This document shows positions 34,727 to 42,942 of a stretch of 50,892 bases of DNA, piece by piece (position 1 is the first letter of the stretch; each line of letters opens with the position of its first letter). The stretch is from Verrucomicrobiales bacterium (GTDB taxonomy: Bacteria > Verrucomicrobiota > Verrucomicrobiia > Limisphaerales > F1-12-MAGs170): NCBI GenBank assembly GCA_005777315.1, contig SXMN01000071.1, forward strand, positions 1 through 50,892, given 5' to 3'. The notes below the pieces were generated by a model. That model was not told the origin of the DNA, did no database searches, and saw nothing but the letters and a program-made list of their open reading frames with translations. A program made the position numbers and the translations under genes.

Positions 34727-37700
34727 TGTTCTCCTTTCAGATAAGCCAGCAGATCAGCCAGCTCTTGTGCCGTCATGCTCTTCTCCAGTTCCTGCGGCAT
34801 GAGACTGAGACGGCTTGCGGTCAGCCGGGCGATCTGGCTGCGGGGAATGTTCTCCTCCACGCCCTGACCCAGGCGCAACGTGATGTTTCCGGCGCTTTCC
34901 GAAGCGAGGAGTCCAGTGAGCGTGCGTCCGTCCCTCAACTCGCACTCGTAGCTGACAAAGTTCGGTGCGATCTCCGCCTCGGGAATCACGATGTGATAAA
35001 GGATGGATTCCTTCGGCTGCTGGCGGATGTCGAAGAGGTCCGGCCCGACGGCGACGCCCTGCTGGTTGAGCCGGTGACAGGCTGCGCAGGCCTTCTCGAA
35101 GACGGCGCGGCCATTGGCGGGAACGGGCGACAGTTTCAATGCCGGCTTCGATTCGTTGAAGGCCTTCTCGCGATCGCCACCGGGTGCCGCAAAGAGTTTT
35201 TCGGCGCGCGACTTCATCTCCGGGTTCCTGGATCGGCGCAGTTGGTCGCGCTGTGCGGACGTGAGCGCATTGCCGGGGACGTTGCCCGCCTCGATGGCAT
35301 CGAGGAGCAGGGATGCGAACTCCGGCCCGCCCGCCATCCGATCCAGCAACATCGTCCGCACACCCGGAGTGTAGGCGTTCCAGTGCTCCGCGGTCAGCAA
35401 TGCGTGAAGACCGGCCATGCGCGAGGGTTGGAGCAGAGAACGGACGGCGCCGCGTTGCACTTCACCGGCATGCCCGGCTGCCAGCAGTCCGGAAAGCAGC
35501 ATTGTGGCGTCGCTGGAATCGTCAAACGCGAGCAGTGCCACGGCTGCGCTGCGCAATTCCGGCGAGGTGTTGGTCGCGTTGGCAAACGCCCGCGCCTGCG
35601 CCAGCAGCGATATGAACGTCGTCGGGTTGGAGTTCGCGATGCGTGGAAACTCCGTCCCGGCGGCGCTGGCGAAACCCAGATTAACGGCGATGACCATTCC
35701 GCCCGGCGCCGAGACCAACGAGCGCGCCATCGCTTCGTAAGCCGGCAACATCTTGGGCGGCTCGACGCCGGAACCGAGTTGCCGGCCCAAGTCGGCGGCG
35801 AGCGCGATGAGCCCCTCGGGCAACGGTTCGCGGGCGCGGGCGAGTTCTGCGAGCAGGGCCAGCGCGTTCGCGTTCGCGGGCACCGCCGAGAGCAGCGCCG
35901 CCCGCGTCCAGCGATCGAAAGCCTGCTTCGACGCGATGCGCGCCAACGCGGCTACGAGTTCGGCCGGACGTGCTTCGCCCAGCGCCAACGTTACCTGAAA
36001 ACGCACATGCGGATCGGGATCATCCGCGAGTTTCGATACGAGCTGACGCAACGCGGTGTTCGCGGCCAGGCTTGTTTCCGCGATTCTCAAGGCATTCTGG
36101 CGTACGGCGGGCTGGCGATGGTTCAAGGCGGCGATTAGAGTGGCTTCATCAACCTCGGCCACGTTCTCCAGCAGCCTAAGCATTGCGACGGCCGGACCGC
36201 CCGCGTCGGCTGCCAGTAAAGACGTGCGCAGCAGTCCGACTGCGGCGGCGTCCTTCTTCTCGATCAACAATCGGAAGGCCGCATCGCGCCGCCACGGAAT
36301 CGGGGACGACAGTTCGCCGACGAGCGCCGGCACGTTGGTTGATTCAAGGTTGAGCGTTGAGCGATGAGCGTTGGATGTTTCACTCAATCTCCAGATGCGG
36401 CCCTTGTCCTTGCCCGCCTCGAAGTCCGTGTGCTTGCGCACTTCGCCCGGCAGATACTCGGGATGCTCGATCGTCTTGCGATACATGTCGGCGATGTAGA
36501 GCGCGCCGTCCGGACCATCCGCGATGAAGACGGGCCGGAACCAGTTGTCGCGGCTGCGAAGCGCTTCGGTGCCTTCATGAATGCGCCTCGCGGCAAAGGT
36601 GCCGCCGACTTTCTCCAGTCGATCACCGCGCACGAGATTGCCCGTCGGATCGCACGAGAATGCCGCGCCACGATACGCCTCGGGCAGCATCGCTCCCCGG
36701 TAGATGTGGACCGCGCACGCCGCGCTGTAGGTGCCGAAGTGGCTGTCCGCCGTGGTGAGGTTGTCGCTGATCGGATAGTAGCGAGCGGCGCCCGCTGTGT
36801 AGCGTGTCATCAACGTGTTCTCCGCGATATCGGGACAATTTTGCAGGATGCCGGGCGAAGTGAGAAATGGATTGCGCGCGACGTAGCGAAAGGCGAGCGG
36901 CGCGTGTTGCGACTGGATGCGGTTCATGCAGGCAAAGCGGTTCCCAGCATCGTCAAAGGCCAGGCCGAACTGCGATTTGCCCTCGGTTAATTCCATCTCG
37001 CCGGTGTCTGGCTTGAAACGCAGGTCGCCTTTGTCCGTATCCAGGACCAATCCCGGACGTTTGACGGATGAAATCTTCCCGCCGCGCAGACCGCCCGCAA
37101 GGTAAACCCAGCCATCGGGACCAAGCGTCGGATCATTCGCACGAAGCTGGGACGTGGAACTGGTGTCAAAACCTGTGAGCAGGACTTCCTTCACATCTGC
37201 CTTGCCGTCGGAGTCGGCGTCGCGAAACCAGAAGACATCGGGCGATGCGGTGACAATGACGCCCCCACGCCAGCACATCAGTCCGTTGGGGAATTTGATG
37301 CCGGTGGCAAATTCTGAGCGGATGTCCATTCGCCCATCCCCATTGGTGTCCTCCAGAAGCGCGATGACGCCGAGTGCTTTTCCATCAGGCGAACCGAGCG
37401 GATAGTCCCGATCCTCCGCCACGAACATCCGACCACGCTCATCGAACGCGAGCGCGACAGGATCAATTGTCAACGGTTCGGCGGCGACGAGCGAGACGGA
37501 AAACCCAGCCTCGGTCTCGAATGCTCTCAGTGCCTCGTCGGGGGAAAGATTGCCGAGTGGCTCCCGGGCCGCATGGGCTGCATGGCTCGCGAAAAGGACT
37601 GCGCAAAGCGAAAATACAAAACACCGAATGATCTTCCTGAGACTTACCAGGGAACGTCGGCATCTTCGCAGGTCAGTTCTGGTTTTCGCGAAGGGTTCGC

Positions 37701-37851
37701 CGACGAGGTGGCCGGCAGTCCCTGGTTCACAGTCTTCATTTGCGTCCGAACCTTGGAGGTCGGAGCGTTCAGTCTTGGTGTTCAGGAGGGGAACCTGTTT
37801 CGTCAACCAGAAGCGGGGCGAGCAAAGCCGTATAAGAATTTCCGCGTGCAT
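34723..37851 (-). CDS. PVC-type heme-binding membrane-bound dehydrogenase (first gene of coupled operon)
   Basis: The domain plan matches the 21120 gene: signal segment, TIGR02604 propeller (GFSVSLVAAEPLTIDPVALAF, LEDTNGDGRMD), HEAT-like helices (about 520-840) and a C-terminal CAACH cytochrome domain at about residue 922. The start is uncertain. The likely signal segment (IIRCFVFSLCAVLFASHAAHA) lies some 75 residues inside the frame, and no in-frame ATG or GTG sits just before it. The ATG at 37851 would place an unusual extension ahead of it, and a start in between, perhaps TTG, is possible. It is expected to be a periplasmic sugar or alcohol dehydrogenase. It is the leader of the operon ending at 30385. 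Confidence 0.88.
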   Translation of the reverse strand: MHAEILIRLCSPRFWLTKQVPLLNTKTERSDLQGSDANEDCEPGTAGHLVGEPFAKTRTDLRRCRRSLVSLRKIIRCFVFSLCAVLFASHAAHAAREPLGNLSPDEALRAFETEAGFSVSLVAAEPLTIDPVALAFDERGRMFVAEDRDYPLGSPDGKALGVIALLEDTNGDGRMDIRSEFATGIKFPNGLMCWRGGVIVTASPDVFWFRDADSDGKADVKEVLLTGFDTSSTSQLRANDPTLGPDGWVYLAGGLRGGKISSVKRPGLVLDTDKGDLRFKPDTGEMELTEGKSQFGLAFDDAGNRFACMNRIQSQHAPLAFRYVARNPFLTSPGILQNCPDIAENTLMTRYTAGAARYYPISDNLTTADSHFGTYSAACAVHIYRGAMLPEAYRGAAFSCDPTGNLVRGDRLEKVGGTFAARRIHEGTEALRSRDNWFRPVFIADGPDGALYIADMYRKTIEHPEYLPGEVRKHTDFEAGKDKGRIWRLSETSNAHRSTLNLESTNVPALVGELSSPIPWRRDAAFRLLIEKKDAAAVGLLRTSLLAADAGGPAVAMLRLLENVAEVDEATLIAALNHRQPAVRQNALRIAETSLAANTALRQLVSKLADDPDPHVRFQVTLALGEARPAELVAALARIASKQAFDRWTRAALLSAVPANANALALLAELARAREPLPEGLIALAADLGRQLGSGVEPPKMLPAYEAMARSLVSAPGGMVIAVNLGFASAAGTEFPRIANSNPTTFISLLAQARAFANATNTSPELRSAAVALLAFDDSSDATMLLSGLLAAGHAGEVQRGAVRSLLQPSRMAGLHALLTAEHWNAYTPGVRTMLLDRMAGGPEFASLLLDAIEAGNVPGNALTSAQRDQLRRSRNPEMKSRAEKLFAAPGGDREKAFNESKPALKLSPVPANGRAVFEKACAACHRLNQQGVAVGPDLFDIRQQPKESILYHIVIPEAEIAPNFVSYECELRDGRTLTGLLASESAGNITLRLGQGVEENIPRSQIARLTASRLSLMPQELEKSMTAQELADLLAYLKGEQ

Positions 37852-37990
37852 GGGCGGATGCTACTTCTGAATCAGTTCAGCAACAAGCCTTGTCTCAACA
37901 AGCGGCATCCGGGGCAATAGCGGATTTGGTAGAATTTGGCGGTGTATGGATGCGTCTCAACAACCAGGTTCGCGGACGAAAGAGAAGGCT

Positions 37991-38006
37991 TGTGAAAAGT
38001 TTCACA
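37991..38006 (+). promoter_or_regulatory. CRP/FNR-family operator, TGTGA-N6-TCACA
   Basis: The sequence TTGTGAAAAGTTTCACAA (37990-38007) is a perfect palindrome with 8-base arms and a 2-base centre. It contains the exact CRP-family core TGTGA, six bases, TCACA. It lies 72 bp before the cupredoxin ATG that opens the cytochrome oxidase cluster. It is also about 140 bp from the divergent PVC-dehydrogenase start, so either side may be controlled. Which regulator binds is unknown. Confidence 0.7.
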
Positions 38007-38078
38007 AATCACTTGCGGCACCTAGGTCGGATGGTACTGTCTGCACGAACTAAAGGCAGTTATTGCGATAAAAGAGCT

Positions 38079-38792
38079 ATGAAAATGAAACAGCAGATGC
38101 TGATTGTTGCGGCGTTGGTGGGCGCGGTTCAGATTGCAACCGCGGGAGATATCACTGGCAAAGTCACCTTCAAGGGAGCCCCGGCGCCGGAGCAGGAACT
38201 TCCGTTGGACCCTGGCTGTGGAAAACTCCACTCCAGCAAACCGAAGACAAGATTCTATGCGATGGGTGCTGGCGGTGAGCTGGCTGACGTCTTCGTCTAT
38301 GTAAAGGATGGCTTGACCGGGAAGACCTTCGAAGTGCCCGCGGTAGCGGCTGAACTTGACCAAAAAGGATGCGAGTACATGCCCTATATCTCGGGTCTGC
38401 AAGTGAAGCAGAAGCTTTCGGTGAAGAATTCTGATCCGCTGATGCATAACGTCCATACCCAGCCGGCTGCTGGTTCGGCCAACAAGGAATCCAACAAGGC
38501 TCAAATGGCAGGGGCGAAGGCCATCGATTACTCGTTCGACAGCCCGGAAGTATTTCTGAAATTCAAGTGCGATGTCCATCCGTGGATGTTTGCCTACGTT
38601 TCCGTGCTGGAGCATCCATTCTACGCGGTGACCGGCAAGGACGGCACCTTCACGATCAAGAATGTTCCGGCAGGCAAATACACAGTCGAGGCGGTGCATC
38701 GCAAGACGCATCCAAACGGCAAGGGTGAGCCCAAGGAAGTCACAGTGGGCGCCGACGGCGCAAAGGTGGACTTCGTCATCGAGAAAAAGTAA
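38079..38792 (+). CDS. Amicyanin-like cupredoxin with C-terminal carboxypeptidase-regulatory-like domain
   Basis: A signal peptide (about 1-22) is followed by a GKVTFKGAPAPEQ beta stretch and a cupredoxin core with type 1 copper ligands. His123 and His126 lie in MHNVH, and C164-x2-H167-P-x-M170 lies in CDVHPWM, the spacing of amicyanin. A short regulatory-like beta sandwich ends the protein (GTFTIKNVPAGKYTVEA). It is annotated elsewhere as a methylamine-utilisation-like protein, but no methylamine genes are present. Its place at the head of the oxidase cluster suggests an electron donor or copper carrier. The ATG at 38079 with AAAGAGCT upstream is preferred over open frame further upstream. 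A hairpin follows the stop. Confidence 0.88.
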   Translation: MKMKQQMLIVAALVGAVQIATAGDITGKVTFKGAPAPEQELPLDPGCGKLHSSKPKTRFYAMGAGGELADVFVYVKDGLTGKTFEVPAVAAELDQKGCEYMPYISGLQVKQKLSVKNSDPLMHNVHTQPAAGSANKESNKAQMAGAKAIDYSFDSPEVFLKFKCDVHPWMFAYVSVLEHPFYAVTGKDGTFTIKNVPAGKYTVEAVHRKTHPNGKGEPKEVTVGADGAKVDFVIEKK

Positions 38793-38813
38793 TCACCAGG
38801 CCTCGTTTTCGAC

Positions 38814-38846
38814 GCCGCTGCGATTTGAACGTCGCGGCGGCTTTTC
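38814..38846 (+). terminator. Hairpin terminator after the cupredoxin gene
   Basis: A 10-bp stem (GCCGCTGCGA with TCGCGGCGGC, one G-T pair) and an 8-nt loop are followed by TTTTCGTT. It ends just before ctaA, so some readthrough or a second promoter is needed for the oxidase genes. Confidence 0.7.
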
Positions 38847-38856
38847 GTTACGAGAG

Positions 38857-40092
38857 ATGGATCAACACGCAATGCCCCGGTCCGATTACAATCCATGGCT
38901 TCACCGATTTGCGGTGACGACGGCCTTGGCGACGCTCGGACTCATCGGAATCGGCGGATTGGTGACGAGTCATGGCGTCGGAATGGCAGTGCCCGACTGG
39001 CCAACGACGTATGGTTACAACATGTTCTTCTTTCCCATCTCGGAATGGGTGGGGGGAATCTTCTATGAACACACGCACCGATTATGGGCTTCGATGGTTG
39101 GATTGCTCGTCGTTGCTCTGACTCGGTGGCTCGGTGGGAATAAGTCGCGACGAACACTGGCGTTGGTCGGAGTATCGGAGATCCTGGCCGGCGTCTGTGT
39201 TTTTGCCCTGTGGCCACAACTCAAAGGAACGGGATTTTTTCTCACGGGCATAGGTGGGGTCGTGCTGCTGGCCGCCATGGTTCCAGCAAGGAGCCAACCA
39301 GCGAGCCGTACCTTGGTCAATCTAGGCTGGCTGGCCTTTGTGCTGGTTCAACTTCAAGGATTGATGGGTGGACTGCGGGTCGTCCTGTTCAAGGATCAGA
39401 TTGGAATCATACATGGCATGATCGCGCAGCTTTTCCTTCTGCTCCTGTGTTTGATTGCCCTGGCGACATCACAAATGTGGAAGAGGCTTGAGGAATGGAA
39501 GGACGTGCGAGTGCCAAAAGTTGTCCGGTCAGGCCTTTCGATTGCACTTGTTTTGATTTTTCTCCAGTTGGTGGTGGGTGCGTCGATGAGGCATCAACAT
39601 GCGGGGCTGGCGGTGCCAGATTTTCCGCTGGCCTACGGAAAGGTCTGGCCACCGCTGGATGACGTTTCGTTGGAGAGGGTCAATCAGCAACGAGTGGATT
39701 CCCGTGATTTCAAGCCGATCACAGCATTCCACATTGTGCTGCATCTAGCGCATCGTGTTGGAGCCTTGGCGACAGTCGCCGCCGTGGCGGTGGCCGTGTG
39801 GCGGGTGCGGCGGGAAATGAATCCGATTCCATGGCTGGCGAGGCTCGCCATGCTCTGGCTTTGTGTGATCCTCTGTCAGGCCGCTCTTGGGGCGGCCACT
39901 GTTTGGAGCAATAAAGCAGCTGACATCACCACGATTCATGTGATTGCCGGCGCGATAAGCCTCGTGCTGGGTGGGATTCTTCTGGCGGTGACACACCGTC
40001 TTCATCTCGTGCATGAAAGTGGCGTGACACTTGTTCAGCGCAGCGCACATGGGAAGTTATCCATGTCGGGGCAGCCAGCCAGTGCCGTTTGA
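38857..40092 (+). CDS. ctaA: Heme A synthase (COX15/CtaA)
   Basis: This 411-residue polytopic membrane protein converts heme O to heme A for the oxidase. Landmarks are SHGVGMAVPDWPTTYGYN, EHTHRLWAS with the heme-ligand His, GIIHGMIAQ, MRHQHAGLAVPDFPLAYGKV and LHLAHRVGA. It has about eight membrane helices, the usual number. The ATG at 38857 or the one 15 bp later (38872) is the start; the GAGAG just before 38857 is too close to be a good ribosome site for it and would better serve 38872. It is followed after 6 bp by ctaB. Confidence 0.93.
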   Translation: MDQHAMPRSDYNPWLHRFAVTTALATLGLIGIGGLVTSHGVGMAVPDWPTTYGYNMFFFPISEWVGGIFYEHTHRLWASMVGLLVVALTRWLGGNKSRRTLALVGVSEILAGVCVFALWPQLKGTGFFLTGIGGVVLLAAMVPARSQPASRTLVNLGWLAFVLVQLQGLMGGLRVVLFKDQIGIIHGMIAQLFLLLLCLIALATSQMWKRLEEWKDVRVPKVVRSGLSIALVLIFLQLVVGASMRHQHAGLAVPDFPLAYGKVWPPLDDVSLERVNQQRVDSRDFKPITAFHIVLHLAHRVGALATVAAVAVAVWRVRREMNPIPWLARLAMLWLCVILCQAALGAATVWSNKAADITTIHVIAGAISLVLGGILLAVTHRLHLVHESGVTLVQRSAHGKLSMSGQPASAV

Positions 40093-40098
40093 TTACCG

Positions 40099-41004
40099 AT
40101 GAAAGTCACAGCGACAACGATCACCGGCGTGGCTCCAGGCCGAAGCAGGCTCTTTGTGTCCGATCTCATGGAACTTGTGAAAGCACGGCTCATCTCACTC
40201 GTGCTGTTGACGACTGGCGTGGGATTCTACGCGGGATATCGCGGACCGGTGGATTTCGCCCTGCTCCTTCATACACTGTTGGGAACCGGGCTTGTGGCTG
40301 CGGGGGCTGCCGCACTCAACGAACTGCTGGAGCGAGAGTATGACGCCCGGATGCCTCGTACTGCGAACCGGCCGCTTCCCGCCGGGCGGGTGCAACCGGA
40401 CGCAGTGCTTGTGCTGGGTGGGACGCTGGCGGTGAGCGGCCTGGTTTATCTGTGTCTGCTGGTGAATTTGATCACCGGATTGCTCGGGGCGATCACCCTG
40501 GTCAGCTACGTATTCGTTTATACTCCACTGAAGAGGATAACAGTTCTGAACACCGTTGTCGGAGCCATACCCGGAGCGCTTCCTCCTTTAATGGGCTGGA
40601 CTGCCGCTCGTGGGGAGGTTTCGGTCGCCGGGTGGTCGTTGTTTGCGATCCTCTTTTTCTGGCAATTGCCACATTTCATGGCAATTGCGTGGCTCTATCG
40701 TGACGAGTACGCGAAAGCGGGATTTGTCATGCTGCCGGTCGTGGATCCGGAGGGGCATCGTACTTCGCGTCACGCGGTGAGCCACACACTCGGGCTGTTG
40801 CCTGTGAGTTTAAGTCCATTTGTGTTCCACATGACCGGGGTGTTTTATCTGGTTGGGGCATTGATTCTCGGAGCCGGTTTCCTGTGGTGTGCCATTCAAT
40901 TCGCCCGCGAGTTGAGCAAACCGGCGGCGAGGAGGCTCTTCCTGGCCTCGATTATTTACCTGCCCCTTCTGCTGGGGCTGATCGTGATGGACAAGATTCG
41001 ATAA
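40099..41004 (+). CDS. ctaB: Protoheme IX farnesyltransferase (heme O synthase)
   Basis: This is a UbiA-type prenyltransferase that farnesylates heme B to heme O. The first Asp-rich motif is NELLEREYDARMPRTANRPL and the second lies in the YRDEYAKAGFVMLPVVDPEG region. It has about nine membrane helices over 301 residues, a normal length. It comes 6 bp after ctaA and 123 bp before the subunit I ATG, consistent with a heme A supply module placed ahead of the oxidase. Confidence 0.96.
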   Translation: MKVTATTITGVAPGRSRLFVSDLMELVKARLISLVLLTTGVGFYAGYRGPVDFALLLHTLLGTGLVAAGAAALNELLEREYDARMPRTANRPLPAGRVQPDAVLVLGGTLAVSGLVYLCLLVNLITGLLGAITLVSYVFVYTPLKRITVLNTVVGAIPGALPPLMGWTAARGEVSVAGWSLFAILFFWQLPHFMAIAWLYRDEYAKAGFVMLPVVDPEGHRTSRHAVSHTLGLLPVSLSPFVFHMTGVFYLVGALILGAGFLWCAIQFARELSKPAARRLFLASIIYLPLLLGLIVMDKIR

Positions 41005-41127
41005 ATTGTTAGATGGTAATCTGTCTTCCGCATTGACACTCGTGGAAGCAGCCAGTTAATTTTCGCGCCTTAAATTTTTGACTTGGATCAAACCCGGCTC
41101 CCGAAGGGCCACCAGAAACGACAGCTC

Positions 41128-42930
41128 ATGCAGCCAACCAGCCACGCAAATCACGCCGCGACGCACCACGAGCACGAACACCACGAACTGGGATTTCTGC
41201 AGAAGTACGTCTTCTCCACTGATCACAAGGTGATCGGAGTCCAGTACGCGATCACCGCCTTGATCTTCCTTTTTATCGGCTATTCATTGATGGCAATGAT
41301 GCGCTGGCAACTGGCCTATCCCAACCAGCCGATTCCACTGGTGGGCGGCCTGTTGGAGGCAGCACTGGGCCAGGTGGCGGCGGAAGGCAAGATGAGCGGC
41401 GATCTCTACAATGCCTTTGGAGCCATGCATGGAACAATCATGGTGTTCCTCGGGATCGTTCCGCTGGCATTTGCCGCGTTCGGAAACTTCGTGGTTCCTC
41501 TTCAAATCGGGGCTCCGGACATGACGTTCCCGAGGGTGAACATGGCCAGCTATCAGAGCTTTTTCGTGGGTGGGGTGATCATGCTGGTCAGTTTCTTCAT
41601 ACCCGGAGGTGCGGCGCAGGCTGGGTGGACTTCATACTCACCATTGGCAACTGTGACTCCGACGGCAGGCCAGACATGGTGGATCATCGGCATGGTTTTC
41701 CTGATCACGTCCTCGTTGCTTGGTGCGGTGAACTTCATCGCGACCATCATCCAATTAAGAGCTCCAGGCATGACCTGGATGCGTCTGCCCTTCTTCGTTT
41801 GGGCTCAGTTCGTGACCGCGTTCCTGCTGCTCCTGGCATTTCCTCCTCTCGAAGCCGCAGCTGTCATGCAGTTGATGGACAAGGTGGCCGGGACGAGCTT
41901 CTTCCTGCCGACGGGCTTGCTCATTTCCGAAAAAGTGGCCGAAATCAGCGGTGGCGGCAGCCCGCTTTTGTGGCAGCACTTGTTCTGGTTCCTGGGGCAT
42001 CCCGAGGTATATGTGCTCATCCTTCCTGCGATGGGTATTGTCTGTGAAGTGCTCTGCAACAACTCGCGCAAGCCGATCTGGGGCTACAAATCTCTCGTTT
42101 ATTCTTCATTCGCAATTGGATTCCTCTCCTTTATCGTTTGGGCGCACCACATGTATCTCACCGGGATGGGGACGGCGATCAGCACGTTTTTCCAGACGAC
42201 GACGATGATCATCTCAATTCCGTCGGTGATCATCTTGACGGTCTTCTTCATCTCGCTTTGGGGCGGTTCCATCCGGTTCAACACACCGATGTTGTTCACT
42301 CTCGCCTTTCTACCAATGTTCGGGATCGGCGGACTGACCGGCCTGCCGCTCGGCTTCAACTTCAGCGATATTCACCTGCACGACACCTACTACGTGATTG
42401 GACATTTCCATTATGTTGTGGCTCCGGGAACGATTTTCGGGCTGTTCGCCGGAATCTATTACTGGTTTCCCAAGGCGACTGGCCGGATGATGAGCGAATT
42501 CTGGGGGAAGGTTCACTTCTGGCTCTCGCTGATCTTCATGAATGCGATCTTCATGCCGATGTTCCACCAAGGCATGGGCGGCATGTTGCGTCGTATGTCC
42601 GATGGCGGCGTCAACTACTCATTGGCGCAGAACTCCGACGCATTGGGAGCAATGAGCGACAGTTTGATCAAATCAAACGTGCATGTTTCCCACGCCGCAT
42701 GGGCCCTCGGTCTGGCGCAGATTCCATTCATCATCAATTTCTTTGTCAGCATGTGGCGTGGCAGAAAGGTCACTTCCGATAATCCCTGGGATGCGACGAC
42801 GCTCGAATGGCAGACCCCCACACCTCCTCCTCACGGCAATTTTGCGAAACCAATCACCGTGCATCGCGGCCCGTACGAATACAGCGTGCCGGGACAGAAG
42901 CTGGATTTTACTCCACAGAACCAGGCTTAA
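41128..42930 (+). CDS. coxA: Cytochrome c oxidase subunit I (heme-copper, type A1-like)
   Basis: This is the catalytic subunit with heme a, heme a3 and CuB. H291-P-E-V-Y295 supplies the CuB His, the D-channel Glu and the cross-linked Tyr. H340-H341 (WAHHM) are the other CuB ligands, GHFHYV holds the heme ligands, and D131 (GAPDMTFPR) is the D-channel entry. In the ungapped segment from WAHHM to GG the K-channel Lys of bovine and Paracoccus enzymes is Ile369, and the neighbouring Thr is Ser. The 600-residue protein starts at the ATG at 41128; an upstream TTG at 41083 is less likely. It begins the structural genes of the cluster. Confidence 0.95.
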   Translation: MQPTSHANHAATHHEHEHHELGFLQKYVFSTDHKVIGVQYAITALIFLFIGYSLMAMMRWQLAYPNQPIPLVGGLLEAALGQVAAEGKMSGDLYNAFGAMHGTIMVFLGIVPLAFAAFGNFVVPLQIGAPDMTFPRVNMASYQSFFVGGVIMLVSFFIPGGAAQAGWTSYSPLATVTPTAGQTWWIIGMVFLITSSLLGAVNFIATIIQLRAPGMTWMRLPFFVWAQFVTAFLLLLAFPPLEAAAVMQLMDKVAGTSFFLPTGLLISEKVAEISGGGSPLLWQHLFWFLGHPEVYVLILPAMGIVCEVLCNNSRKPIWGYKSLVYSSFAIGFLSFIVWAHHMYLTGMGTAISTFFQTTTMIISIPSVIILTVFFISLWGGSIRFNTPMLFTLAFLPMFGIGGLTGLPLGFNFSDIHLHDTYYVIGHFHYVVAPGTIFGLFAGIYYWFPKATGRMMSEFWGKVHFWLSLIFMNAIFMPMFHQGMGGMLRRMSDGGVNYSLAQNSDALGAMSDSLIKSNVHVSHAAWALGLAQIPFIINFFVSMWRGRKVTSDNPWDATTLEWQTPTPPPHGNFAKPITVHRGPYEYSVPGQKLDFTPQNQA

Positions 42931-42942
42931 CTCAAAAGATTC

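Noticed and set aside
34705..36138. 477-residue open frame opposite the PVC dehydrogenase
   Set aside because: Same antisense artefact; no domain and no start context.
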